Source: Gammaproteobacteria bacterium (GTDB taxonomy: Bacteria > Pseudomonadota > Gammaproteobacteria > Pseudomonadales > Azotimanducaceae). From it: a stretch of 12,010 nucleotides of DNA. Positions 1-6,204 of the stretch are shown piece after piece. Every line of letters starts with the position of its first letter. The stretch's first letter is position 1. The stretch is taken from assembly GCA_030430515.1 (NCBI GenBank), contig JAUIKX010000089.1, forward strand, positions 1-12,010. The letters are read 5' to 3'. The position numbers were made by a program, and so were the translations under genes. The notes beneath the pieces are model-generated. The model saw nothing but the letters and a program-made list of their open reading frames with translations, searched no databases and was not told the origin of the DNA.

Positions 1-53
1 CGACCGGCTATGTACCACAGAGCTGGGCTACCGGCATCTGGATGCGGTGCTGG
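1..53. other. Unassigned window edge downstream of trmB
   Basis: These 53 bases lie beyond the trmB stop codon. Neither strand gives a product I can recognise in so short a piece, and I see no terminator hairpin with a T-run. It may be the trmB downstream region or the edge of another gene. Confidence 0.3.
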
Positions 54-683
54 CTATGTTTCTGGACGACGCCTGAAACGCAGATCGTATATGTCGTGGC
101 CCAGGCGTTTGCCGCGCGCCTCGAACTTCGTTACGACCCGCCGGTCATCGCGTACGGAAAAACCGTCTGCGAGATTTTCGAGCATCGGCTCAGCACTCAG
201 CTGCTCCAGCGCCCACTCGGCATAGGGCGACCAATCCGTCGCAACATACAGCTCACCGTTGCTGACCAGGCGTTCAGCAAGCTTGCGCACGAATCCCTGT
301 TGCAGCAGGCGGCGTTTGGTGTGGCGCTTCTTCGGCCAGGGGTCTGGAAAAAGAATGCGGAACTCCTGCACCGAGTCAGGCGGTATGTACTCTTCGAGCA
401 CCGTCTCCGCCGGCTCATGGGCAACGCGTACGTTACCGAGCTCCTGCTCCTCCAGACGATTGATGAGCGCCCCGACGCCAGAGGGATAGATCTCAATGCC
501 AAGCAGGTTCCAGTCCGGTGCTTGTGCACCCCACTGGGCAAGCGCTTCGCCCATTCCGAAACCGATCTCGACACCGAGCGGCGCAAGCTGCGCGAACGGC
601 TGAGCAAAAAAGTCGTATTTCGGCAACAGGTGATCGAGTGCGCGGCGCTGCGCTTTTGTTACCCGCCCGCGTCGAACCGTCAT
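54..683 (-). CDS. trmB: tRNA (guanine-N7-)-methyltransferase TrmB
   Basis: Cytosolic SAM-dependent enzyme that makes m7G46 in the tRNA variable loop. The 209-residue product carries the family's motifs: the SAM-binding loop VEIGFGMG (about 38-45), GIEIYPSGVG (62-71), the hallmark FPDPWPKKRHTKRR (112-125), ATDWSPYAEW (148-157) and a C-terminal TKFEARGKRLGH stretch. I chose the ATG at 683 because it overlaps the upstream DUF423 stop by four bases (ATGA), typical of translational coupling, and because the next start upstream (GTG at 716) adds only an unrelated Cys-rich leader. The N-terminus before the conserved RRGRVTKAQRRAL block is shorter than in many relatives. It is the last gene of the rpoH-DUF423-trmB run, so it may be co-expressed with the heat-shock sigma factor (inference). 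The family call is very secure; the start is likely. Confidence 0.96.
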   Translation of the reverse strand: MTVRRGRVTKAQRRALDHLLPKYDFFAQPFAQLAPLGVEIGFGMGEALAQWGAQAPDWNLLGIEIYPSGVGALINRLEEQELGNVRVAHEPAETVLEEYIPPDSVQEFRILFPDPWPKKRHTKRRLLQQGFVRKLAERLVSNGELYVATDWSPYAEWALEQLSAEPMLENLADGFSVRDDRRVVTKFEARGKRLGHDIYDLRFRRRPET

Positions 684-1036
684 GCGCGTATGGCCCGGTA
701 AACAAGCACACCCCAACCGAAAATCATCGCCACACCGCCAACGGGCGTCACGGGGCCAAGCCAGGAAGGCCCGCCAAGTGCAAGCAGGTAGATACTTCCA
801 GAAAAGAGCGCCACACCGACAGCAAAACCACCACCCGCCAGGCGCAGCTGCCGGTCGGGCTGCTGCCTGTACCAGATGGAGAGCGCAAGAAGTGCCAGAG
901 CGTGCACCAGCTGGTAGAGCACCGCGGTATCCCAGGCATGAAGCTGCGCTTCAGTGAGGCATGACTGCAGGGCGTGAGCGCCAAGGGCGCCGAGAATGAC
1001 GCCGGTGAAACCGTAGATCGCGGCAACCAGCGCCAT
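680..1036 (-). CDS. DUF423 family small integral membrane protein
   Basis: A 118-residue hydrophobic protein with about four predicted membrane segments. It shows the DUF423 (YgdD-like) signatures: GALGAHAL near the N-terminus (16-23), YQLVHALALLAL in the second segment, ALFSGSIYLLAL in the third, and TPVGGVAMIFGW before the last helix. The family is widespread in proteobacteria and, as far as I know, has no established biochemical function. The ATG at 1036 has a purine-rich GAGGA sequence upstream. The stop overlaps the trmB start by four bases, and the gap to rpoH upstream is 46 bp with no convincing terminator, so the three genes probably share a transcript. DUF423 next to rpoH also fits the Pseudomonas gene order as I recall it. 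Confidence 0.92.
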   Translation of the reverse strand: MALVAAIYGFTGVILGALGAHALQSCLTEAQLHAWDTAVLYQLVHALALLALSIWYRQQPDRQLRLAGGGFAVGVALFSGSIYLLALGGPSWLGPVTPVGGVAMIFGWGVLVYRAIRA

Positions 1037-1082
1037 TTCTCAGTTTTTCCTCAGAATTCGTTTAGCCGACTACGTATCAGGG

Positions 1083-1934
1083 TCAATGCGAGATCGCTGC
1101 CCGAAGCTTCTTCATGGCTGCTTTCTCGATCTGGCGGATGCGCTCCGCTGAAACGCCGTACTCAGCCGCCAACTCATGAAGCGTCGCTTTATCGTCCACC
1201 AGCCAACGGCGGCTGACGATGTCGCGGGCACGCTCATCGAGAGACTGCAGCGCTTCGCTGAGCTGCGCTGTGCTCGATTCGTACTCATCTTCGCCGATGA
1301 CCAGATCCGCCGGATCGCAATTCGCCGAAGCGAGGAACGCGACCGGCGCCATCGGGCCGTCGTCGTCATCTGAATCCGCCCCGTCGTAGGCCATGTCCAG
1401 CGCTGCCAGGCGTCCTTCCATGCGCGTGACTTCGGCTTCTGACACTCCGAGATCCTTCGCTACCGCCCGGGTCTCCTCCTGATTCAGCCAGCCGAGCTGC
1501 TTCTTCTGGCCGCGCAGGTTGAAGAAGAGCTTTCGCTGCGCCTTGGTGGTTGCCACCTTGACGATGCGCCAGTTGCGCAGAATGAACTCGTGAATTTCAG
1601 CCTTGATCCAATGGACGGCAAAGGACACAAGACGAACCCCTACCTCCGGGTTGAAGCGCTTAACCGCCTTCATGAGGCCGACGTTGCCTTCCTGGATCAG
1701 ATCTCCCTGCGGCAGGCCGTAACCCTGGTAACCGCGGGCAATGTGCACCACGAAGCGCAGATGGCTCAGCACAAGCTGCCGAGCGGCCTCCAGGTCGCCG
1801 TCATTGTAAAACCGCTCTGCGAGCGCTTTTTCGTCCTCTGCGGACAGTACCGGGATCCTGCCTACCGTCTGCATGTAGGCATCGAGGTCTTTACCCGGTG
1901 ACAGGCTTGCTAAGCTCATGACATCCGTTGACAT
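1083..1934 (-). CDS. rpoH: RNA polymerase heat-shock sigma factor RpoH (sigma-32)
   Basis: Alternative sigma factor that directs RNA polymerase to heat-shock promoters (chaperones, proteases). The 283-residue length is normal for the family. Regions are intact: sigma-70 region 2 with SHLRFVVHIARGY, DLIQEGNVGLMKAVKRFNPE and SFAVHWIKAEIHEF (57-116); the RpoH box QRKLFFNLR (133-141), diagnostic for sigma-32 against other group 2/3 sigmas; an acidic DSDDDDG stretch followed by PMAPV, as in the E. coli protein; and the region 4 helix-turn-helix at the C-terminus (about 250-282, GVSAERIRQIEKAAMKKLRAAI). The ATG at 1934 is preceded by GGGAGG with 6-nt spacing. Upstream lies an extended -10 promoter covered by a CIRCE dyad, so transcription is probably repressed by HrcA. 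ftsX lies 117 bp upstream on the same strand. Confidence 0.98.
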   Translation of the reverse strand: MSTDVMSLASLSPGKDLDAYMQTVGRIPVLSAEDEKALAERFYNDGDLEAARQLVLSHLRFVVHIARGYQGYGLPQGDLIQEGNVGLMKAVKRFNPEVGVRLVSFAVHWIKAEIHEFILRNWRIVKVATTKAQRKLFFNLRGQKKQLGWLNQEETRAVAKDLGVSEAEVTRMEGRLAALDMAYDGADSDDDDGPMAPVAFLASANCDPADLVIGEDEYESSTAQLSEALQSLDERARDIVSRRWLVDDKATLHELAAEYGVSAERIRQIEKAAMKKLRAAISH

Positions 1935-1964
1935 GTGATACCTCCCGTAACACTCATTTGATTC

Positions 1965-1994
1965 ATATTAGCACTCTCTGTTAGACAGTGCTAA
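1965..1994 (-). promoter_or_regulatory. Predicted rpoH promoter (extended -10)
   Basis: Read on the minus strand, a -10 hexamer TAATAT (1970-1965) is preceded by TG one base away (TGCTAATAT, an extended -10). A -35-like TTAGCA (1994-1989) lies 18 bp upstream and matches TTGACA at four of six positions. Initiation would fall near base 1958, giving a leader of roughly 24 nt that contains the GGGAGG ribosome site. No good sigma-32 promoter (CTTGAAA with CCCCAT) is visible here. This is a motif match, not a mapped start. Confidence 0.55.
1968..1994. promoter_or_regulatory. CIRCE element (HrcA operator) over the rpoH promoter
   Basis: The plus strand reads TTAGCACTC, nine bases, then CAGTGCTAA. 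The CIRCE consensus is TTAGCACTC-N9-GAGTGCTAA, so the arms match at 17 of 18 positions with exactly the canonical 9-bp spacer; the single mismatch is C for G at 1986. CIRCE is the binding site of the repressor HrcA and is classically found before groESL, dnaK or hrcA. Here the dyad covers the predicted -35 and runs into the -10 of rpoH, as expected for steric repression. It lies 34-60 bp before the rpoH start codon. hrcA is not in this window. Confidence 0.85.
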
Positions 1995-2051
1995 CCGGCA
2001 AAGTTCCCGATTTTTGTGAACAACCGCTTGATTTTGAAGCCTTTTGGCCTG

Positions 2052-3014
2052 TCAGAGCACTTCGAGCTCATGCAGGCGCTGACGTGCTGCCAGCAGAGCC
2101 CCCACAACGCCCAGCGCGCTACCAGTAGCTAGCATGGACAGCAGAAATACCGGATCGAAGCCGGCAAACTCCAGGCTTGCCCCGTAGCTGCCTGCCAGTC
2201 GGGCCAACGGCGTTTCCACAACCAGCAACGTCATGCTGATCAGCATGAGGGCGACCAGTGCACCGCCTGCTCCATAGATCGCTCCGAAGTATAGGAAAGG
2301 CCTGCGCAGCTGCCGCTCTGTGGCCCCCACCAGCGTCTGTACCTTCAGCTCCTCGAGACGAGCCTCGATCGCCAGCCGCACAGACGTCGCGGTAACCAGC
2401 AGCGCACCGATACCAAAGAGCAGCGCCAGTACAACGCTCAGGCGGCTGACCACCGTGGTGATGTCGGAAACACGTTCCAGCCAGGTTTTTTCCACCACCA
2501 CTTCCTGAACCCCCGGAGCGCTTTCTGCGATCGCCGCCAGTCGCTCCAGGTCGGGCACCGTCGCCCCATTTATGAGCATCGCGCGAAGTGATGCCGGCAG
2601 CGGATTGTTCTCGAGCAGGTCCAGGGCATCAGAGAGGCCCGTGTGCGCATTGAAAGCTTCCAGAGCGGCCACGGGGCTCGTTTCCTCCACCTCCTGCACG
2701 TAGGCTTCCGCCCGAAGCCTTTCAGCCAGGGCTGGCATGGCTCCGGCTTCTGCATCCACTTTGAAGTACACGCTGAGACCCGGGCGGCCATCCCAGTCGG
2801 CACCGACATCAGCAAGGTTCAACTGCAAGAGGTAAAGTCCGGCGGGTAGAGCCAGAGCAATCCCCACCAGCAGCCAGACAATGAGGCTTGTGATGATTCT
2901 CGCGCTGACATGATAGAGCGCCTCACGCACAACGCGATGGTGATCGCGCATCCAGCCGGTCACGCCACCTCGGCCTTCTTTGTCGAACGGATCGCTCCGC
3001 CGCAGAATGGCCAC
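2052..3014 (-). CDS. ftsX: Cell-division ABC transporter permease FtsX
   Basis: Inner-membrane subunit of the FtsEX complex, which couples ATP hydrolysis by FtsE to activation of septal peptidoglycan hydrolysis and divisome function. The 320-residue protein has a cytosolic N-terminus, a first membrane segment (about 40-63), a large periplasmic loop (about 64-190) with the FtsX extracellular domain pattern, and a C-terminal FtsX/MacB-type block of three segments (about 191-213, 241-266, 288-310) with LEELKVQTLVGATERQLRRPF between segments 2 and 3. The start is GTG at 3014, supported by GGAGG seven bases upstream; its G is shared with the last base of the ftsE TAG stop. This one-base overlap implies tight coupling to FtsE. 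About 117 bp separates it from rpoH, which has its own promoter. Confidence 0.96.
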   Translation of the reverse strand: MAILRRSDPFDKEGRGGVTGWMRDHHRVVREALYHVSARIITSLIVWLLVGIALALPAGLYLLQLNLADVGADWDGRPGLSVYFKVDAEAGAMPALAERLRAEAYVQEVEETSPVAALEAFNAHTGLSDALDLLENNPLPASLRAMLINGATVPDLERLAAIAESAPGVQEVVVEKTWLERVSDITTVVSRLSVVLALLFGIGALLVTATSVRLAIEARLEELKVQTLVGATERQLRRPFLYFGAIYGAGGALVALMLISMTLLVVETPLARLAGSYGASLEFAGFDPVFLLSMLATGSALGVVGALLAARQRLHELEVL

Positions 3015-3739
3015 TAGCCGACCTCCACGCCGGGCTCTGAAAACGGCTCTTCGACCACCATGCCGGAGCGCCCCGGCAGGTCTTTCACCACACGGCCTCC
3101 AGACAGCTCGATGATGCGCTTACCCATCGAGGTAATGAGCTCCCGGTCGTGGCTGGCAACGATCACCGTCGTGCCGATCTGATTGAACTGCTCGAAGATC
3201 GACATGATGTCACGGGACAATTCGGGGTCGAGGTTGCCCGTCGGCTCATCGGCCAGGAGGATCTTGGGCCTGTTGACCACTGCCCGCGCGATCCCGACCC
3301 GCTGCTGCTCACCTGTGGAAAGGTGAGTGGGCAGCAGCCGTTCCTTTTCCAGAAGGCCGACCCGCGTCAGTGCCGCGCGCACGCGCCGGCCAACGTCTTT
3401 CTCGCGCATGCCGATCACCCGCAGCGGCACCGCCACGTTGTCGAACACCGAACGGCCAGACAGCAGGTGATGATCCTGAAACACGGCACCGATGTTGCGC
3501 CGGTAGAACGGCAATCGGGACTTCTTCAGGTCGGCAACGTTGATGCCGTTCACGAGAATCCGTCCGCGTGTTGGGGTATCGAGACGCAGCAGCAGTTTGA
3601 GGAAGGTGCTCTTACCCGCTCCGGAGTGGCCTGTGAGGAAGCACATGGACGCTGCCTCAAACGACACATCAACCTCCTTCAGCGCCTCCTGTCCGCTGTC
3701 GAAACGCTTGGTGACACCGTGCATCTCGATGTGTGCCAA
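3014..3739 (-). CDS. ftsE: Cell-division ATP-binding protein FtsE
   Basis: Cytosolic ATPase of FtsEX, 241 residues. It shows Walker A GHSGAGKST (37-45), Q-loop VFQDHH (Q88), an ABC signature LSTGEQQR (140-147), Walker B ILLADEPTGNLD (160-171) and the switch histidine in ASHD (H197). The FtsE-typical RVGIARAVVNRPK stretch follows the signature. The signature carries Thr where most FtsE proteins I know have Gly (LSGGEQQR), which is mild but notable. I chose the TTG at 3739 because the family N-terminus aligns from there and an AGGAG sequence lies nine bases upstream, inside the end of ftsY. An ATG at codon 6 is possible but lacks a well-spaced ribosome site. ftsY ends 6 bp upstream, so ftsY, ftsE and ftsX form one operon. 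Confidence 0.96.
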   Translation of the reverse strand: MAHIEMHGVTKRFDSGQEALKEVDVSFEAASMCFLTGHSGAGKSTFLKLLLRLDTPTRGRILVNGINVADLKKSRLPFYRRNIGAVFQDHHLLSGRSVFDNVAVPLRVIGMREKDVGRRVRAALTRVGLLEKERLLPTHLSTGEQQRVGIARAVVNRPKILLADEPTGNLDPELSRDIMSIFEQFNQIGTTVIVASHDRELITSMGKRIIELSGGRVVKDLPGRSGMVVEEPFSEPGVEVG

Positions 3740-3745
3740 AGGTTG

Positions 3746-4735
3746 TTACTCCTCTCCTTCCATCGCATCAGCCAGCAGCGCGTCCACAAATGGCTGCGCT
3801 TCGAACGGCCGTAGATCCTCGATCCCTTCGCCAACCCCGATGAAATAGATCGGCAGATCTGTCTGCTGGCCAATAGCGAACAGCACGCCGGCTTTGGCCG
3901 TGCCGTCGAGTTTCGTGACCACCAGACCGCTCAACGGCACCGCCTCATTGAACTCCCGGACCTGGCTGAGCGCGTTCTGACCCACGCCAGCGTCGAGCAC
4001 CAGCAACGTTTCATGCGGGGCATGCTCATCGAAACGGGAAACCACACGACGAATTTTGCGCAGCTCTTCCATCAGGTTGGTCTTCGCCTGCAGGCGGCCA
4101 GCCGTATCGGCGAGAAGCACGTCAACGTCCCGTGAAGCCGCCGCCTGAACTGCATCATAGATGACCGATGCGGAATCAGCACCTTGCCCCTGGGCGACGA
4201 CGGGTACGTTGTTGCGTTCTCCCCACGCCTGCAGCTGCTCGACCGCAGCCGCTCTGAACGTGTCGCCCGCCGCCAGCATGACCTTGAGGCCATCGTTCTG
4301 CAGGTGTTTAGCGAGCTTGCCGATGGTCGTAGTCTTGCCAACGCCGTTGACCCCGACCATGAAAATCACGAACGGGCGTTTACCGCGATCGATCTGAAAC
4401 GGTTTGACGTGCGACGCCAGGCGATCTGCAAGCAGACGCCCGAGCGCGCCATGCAGCGCGCGCGTGTTGTTCAGCTCCCGACGTTTCACCCGCTCAGCCA
4501 GGTCTTCCATGATGTCGCTGGTCGCGTCGACACCAACGTCGGTCAGCAGCAGAGCGGTTTCGAGATCTTCGAGCACTTCGTCGTTGATCTCTTTCTCACC
4601 GAGCAGCAGGTTGCCAACCCCTGTTCCCAGAGCATCGCGGGTCTTGCTCAGCCCGGAGCGCAGCCGCTTCCAGAATCCGCCCTGTTTGCCTTCGCCGCCC
4701 TCGTTTTTATCTTCGCCTTCGCTCACTATCGTCAC
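3746..4735 (-). CDS. ftsY: Signal recognition particle receptor FtsY
   Basis: SRP GTPase receptor that docks ribosome-nascent chain-SRP complexes at the inner membrane. Taking GTG 4735, the product is 329 residues: a short charged N-terminal region (about 1-20), an N domain (about 21-110), then the G domain with G1 GVNGVGKT (128-135), DTFRAAA (158-164), DTAGR (210-214), TKLDG (274-278) and the closing GVGEGIEDLRPF. The acidic A domain is far shorter than in E. coli FtsY (497 residues). The reading frame stays open opposite rsmD to base 5323, but that extension has no FtsY character. Starts at GTG 4735 or GTG 4726 fit best; neither has a recognisable ribosome site. With GTG 4735 the start codon touches the rsmD ATG on the other strand. 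First gene of the ftsYEX series. Confidence 0.95.
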   Translation of the reverse strand: MTIVSEGEDKNEGGEGKQGGFWKRLRSGLSKTRDALGTGVGNLLLGEKEINDEVLEDLETALLLTDVGVDATSDIMEDLAERVKRRELNNTRALHGALGRLLADRLASHVKPFQIDRGKRPFVIFMVGVNGVGKTTTIGKLAKHLQNDGLKVMLAAGDTFRAAAVEQLQAWGERNNVPVVAQGQGADSASVIYDAVQAAASRDVDVLLADTAGRLQAKTNLMEELRKIRRVVSRFDEHAPHETLLVLDAGVGQNALSQVREFNEAVPLSGLVVTKLDGTAKAGVLFAIGQQTDLPIYFIGVGEGIEDLRPFEAQPFVDALLADAMEGEE

Positions 4736-5293
4736 ATGGCCAGAAATGAGTTGCGCATTATCAGCGGTAAGTGGAAGGGGCGAAAGCTCCGGTTCACCGA
4801 TCGGCCGCAACTTCGGCCCACTCTGGGCCGAGCCCGCGAGACCCTGTTCAACTGGCTGGGCGGCAATCTGGCAGGGCAACGGTGCCTGGACCTGTTCGCC
4901 GGCAGCGGTGCCCTGGGCTTCGAGGCCACATCCAGGGGCGCTCTGCACACGGTGCTCGTGGAGAAAGACCGCGTTGCGGCCGAGGCGCTGCGCAACAACG
5001 CAGCGCTTCTGGGCGACGATAGTCTGGAAGTGATCTCCACGGACGCGCAGCGATTCCTCAAAAACGACACGCGAACCTGGGATCTGGTATTTCTCGACCC
5101 GCCTTTTCGCTCCAGCCTGCTCGAGGACGTGCTGCCGAATCTGGCAGGGCGGCTGTCTGAAAGCGCGGTGGTGTATTGGGAGGCAGCCAGCGAGCCGCGG
5201 CTGCCCGCCTGGCTCGAAACGCACAAAATTCAGAAAACCGGCGACAGCTGGTCTGGACTCGCACGGTTTACGTCGGGTGAACCGCTGGACTAA
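4736..5293 (+). CDS. rsmD: 16S rRNA (guanine(966)-N2)-methyltransferase RsmD
   Basis: SAM-dependent methyltransferase that makes m2G966 in 16S rRNA during 30S assembly. The 185-residue protein has the family N-terminus (LRIISGKWKGRKL, then LRPTLGRARETLFNWL), the SAM motif CLDLFAGSGALGFE (50-63), the acidic ribose-binding position in LVEKDR (E76) and the catalytic DPPF (121-124), typical of N2-guanine methyltransferases. The ATG at 4736 gives the expected N-terminus. No Shine-Dalgarno sequence precedes it, and upstream bases already belong to ftsY on the opposite strand, so its promoter must lie within ftsY or the mRNA is leaderless. coaD begins 35 bp downstream on the same strand, suggesting co-transcription. 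Confidence 0.96.
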   Translation: MARNELRIISGKWKGRKLRFTDRPQLRPTLGRARETLFNWLGGNLAGQRCLDLFAGSGALGFEATSRGALHTVLVEKDRVAAEALRNNAALLGDDSLEVISTDAQRFLKNDTRTWDLVFLDPPFRSSLLEDVLPNLAGRLSESAVVYWEAASEPRLPAWLETHKIQKTGDSWSGLARFTSGEPLD

Positions 5294-5328
5294 CATGCGC
5301 GGCTCGTTGGAGGAAGGCAACAATAACC

Positions 5329-5805
5329 ATGCGAACCGTCATCTAGCCGGGATCGTTCAACCCAATCACCACCGGGCACACCGATCTCGTACGGCGCGCG
5401 CTGCGGCTCTTTGATCATGTCGTCGTAGCCATCGGCACCTCCGCGCAGAAAGACCCCAAGGTGGATCTCGCTGACCGGGTCGCCCTCTGCGAAGAGGTGC
5501 TTGCCGAATACGGTGATCGTGTTTCGGTGGATGGCTTCAACACGCTGCTGGTGGAGTATGCCAAGACCAAGGGCACACGCTTCATTCTGCGCGGACTGCG
5601 CAACATGATGGACTTCGACTACGAGTTTCAGATGGCAGAGATGAACCAGTCTCTGGATTCAGACATCGAATACGTCTTTCTGCCCACTTCCACCCATACA
5701 AGCTTCATTTCCAGCTCTCTGGTGCGGGAAATCGCAGCGCTTGGAGGGGATATCACTAAGTTCGTGCACCCCTCCGTCGTCAGGGCTTACTCGTCAGGGT
5801 CCTGA
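5329..5805 (+). CDS. coaD: Phosphopantetheine adenylyltransferase CoaD, interrupted by in-frame TAG at codon 6
   Basis: CoaD transfers AMP from ATP to 4'-phosphopantetheine, the penultimate step of coenzyme A synthesis. The frame from ATG 5329 (GGAGG/AGGAAGG 11-15 bases upstream) reads MRTVI, then TAG (5344-5346), then PGSFNPITTGHTDLV and a full-length CoaD. Later family motifs are intact: FILRGLRNMMDFDYEFQMAEMN, then TSFISSSLVREIAALGGDITKFVHP. The TAG sits where relatives have Tyr (YPGTFDP), one base change from TAC or TAT. The next usual start (GTG 5461) would remove the T/HxGH nucleotide-binding motif, so it cannot give an active enzyme. TAG serves as the normal stop for trmB, ftsE, mutM and coaBC, so reassignment is unlikely. 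Either this is a sequence error, an amber mutation with suppression, or a dead copy. Total 158 codons, family-normal. Confidence 0.88.
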
Positions 5806-6104
5806 TATCTGCCGCTCGAGGTGCACCCCAGGCAGCGAACGAACGTTGCGCGCGCCGGCTTGACCACCAGTTGCTCAGCGGCTTTGCCCACGTTTCCACC
5901 CGCTGCCGTGAAAGGCAGGCTAACGAGAAACGCTGCAGCACCGAGGGTCGTTACGATGATGCCCCCGGGGCGGGCAACCAGAAGGTCTGCCGTCATTTCT
6001 GACGCTGTGGGCTCGTCTTCATCTGCAGCCCAGGCAGGGCCAGAGGCTAGAAATCCGATACATGCGCCGACAAACAGCGCTCGGAAAGACCGGGAGATAT
6101 CCAT
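5787..6104 (-). CDS. Small exported/membrane protein of unknown function
   Basis: A 105-residue product I cannot name with confidence. It opens with a signal-peptide-like region: basic residues, a hydrophobic core (about 10-22) and a likely signal peptidase site after GPAWA (around 26), followed by an acidic segment (DEDEPTASE). A second hydrophobic stretch (about 48-68, GIIVTTLGAAAFLVSLPF) may be a membrane anchor. The C-terminal part has VVKPARATFVRCLGC with two cysteines. The overall layout resembles short secreted hypothetical proteins I recall from Pseudomonas-type genomes, but no function follows. The ATG at 6104 has GGAGG eight bases upstream, a strong ribosome site. Its 3' end overlaps coaD tail-to-tail by 19 bp. 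The gap to mutM upstream is about 100 bp. Confidence 0.75.
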   Translation of the reverse strand: MDISRSFRALFVGACIGFLASGPAWAADEDEPTASEMTADLLVARPGGIIVTTLGAAAFLVSLPFTAAGGNVGKAAEQLVVKPARATFVRCLGCTSSGRYQDPDE

Positions 6105-6204
6105 AGCTCCGTCCTCCTCAGGTTGATAGGTCGCAGAAACAATATCATGATTTTATTCTAAAACCTTGGGATCGTTGGCATTTAGCGCCAGCGAATGCGG
6201 CCTG

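Noticed and set aside
684..716. trmB start at GTG 716
   Set aside because: It adds a Cys-rich leader not seen in the family and overlaps DUF423 by 37 bp, while ATG 683 gives the usual 4-bp overlap.
2028..2051. Hairpin (about 5 bp with a tetraloop) just after the ftsX stop as a terminator
   Set aside because: The stem is short, includes a wobble pair and has no T-run after it on the minus strand.
4184..4735. Long plus-strand frame upstream of the rsmD ATG
   Set aside because: It is antisense to ftsY and RsmD homology starts at the ATG at 4736.
3746..5323. 525-codon minus-strand frame extending ftsY through rsmD
   Set aside because: Residues before the FtsY N domain show no family resemblance and lie exactly opposite rsmD; long antisense frames are common in GC-rich DNA.
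5344..5346. TAG reassigned to an amino acid in this organism
   Set aside because: trmB, ftsE, mutM and coaBC all end with TAG at the expected family length, so TAG works as a stop.
5461..5805. Separate 114-codon gene starting at GTG 5461
   Set aside because: It is the C-terminal three quarters of CoaD; homology continues upstream in the same frame across the TAG.
6178..6204. Possible terminator after mutM
   Set aside because: Only a 5-bp GCATT/AATGC stem with a large loop and no T-run.
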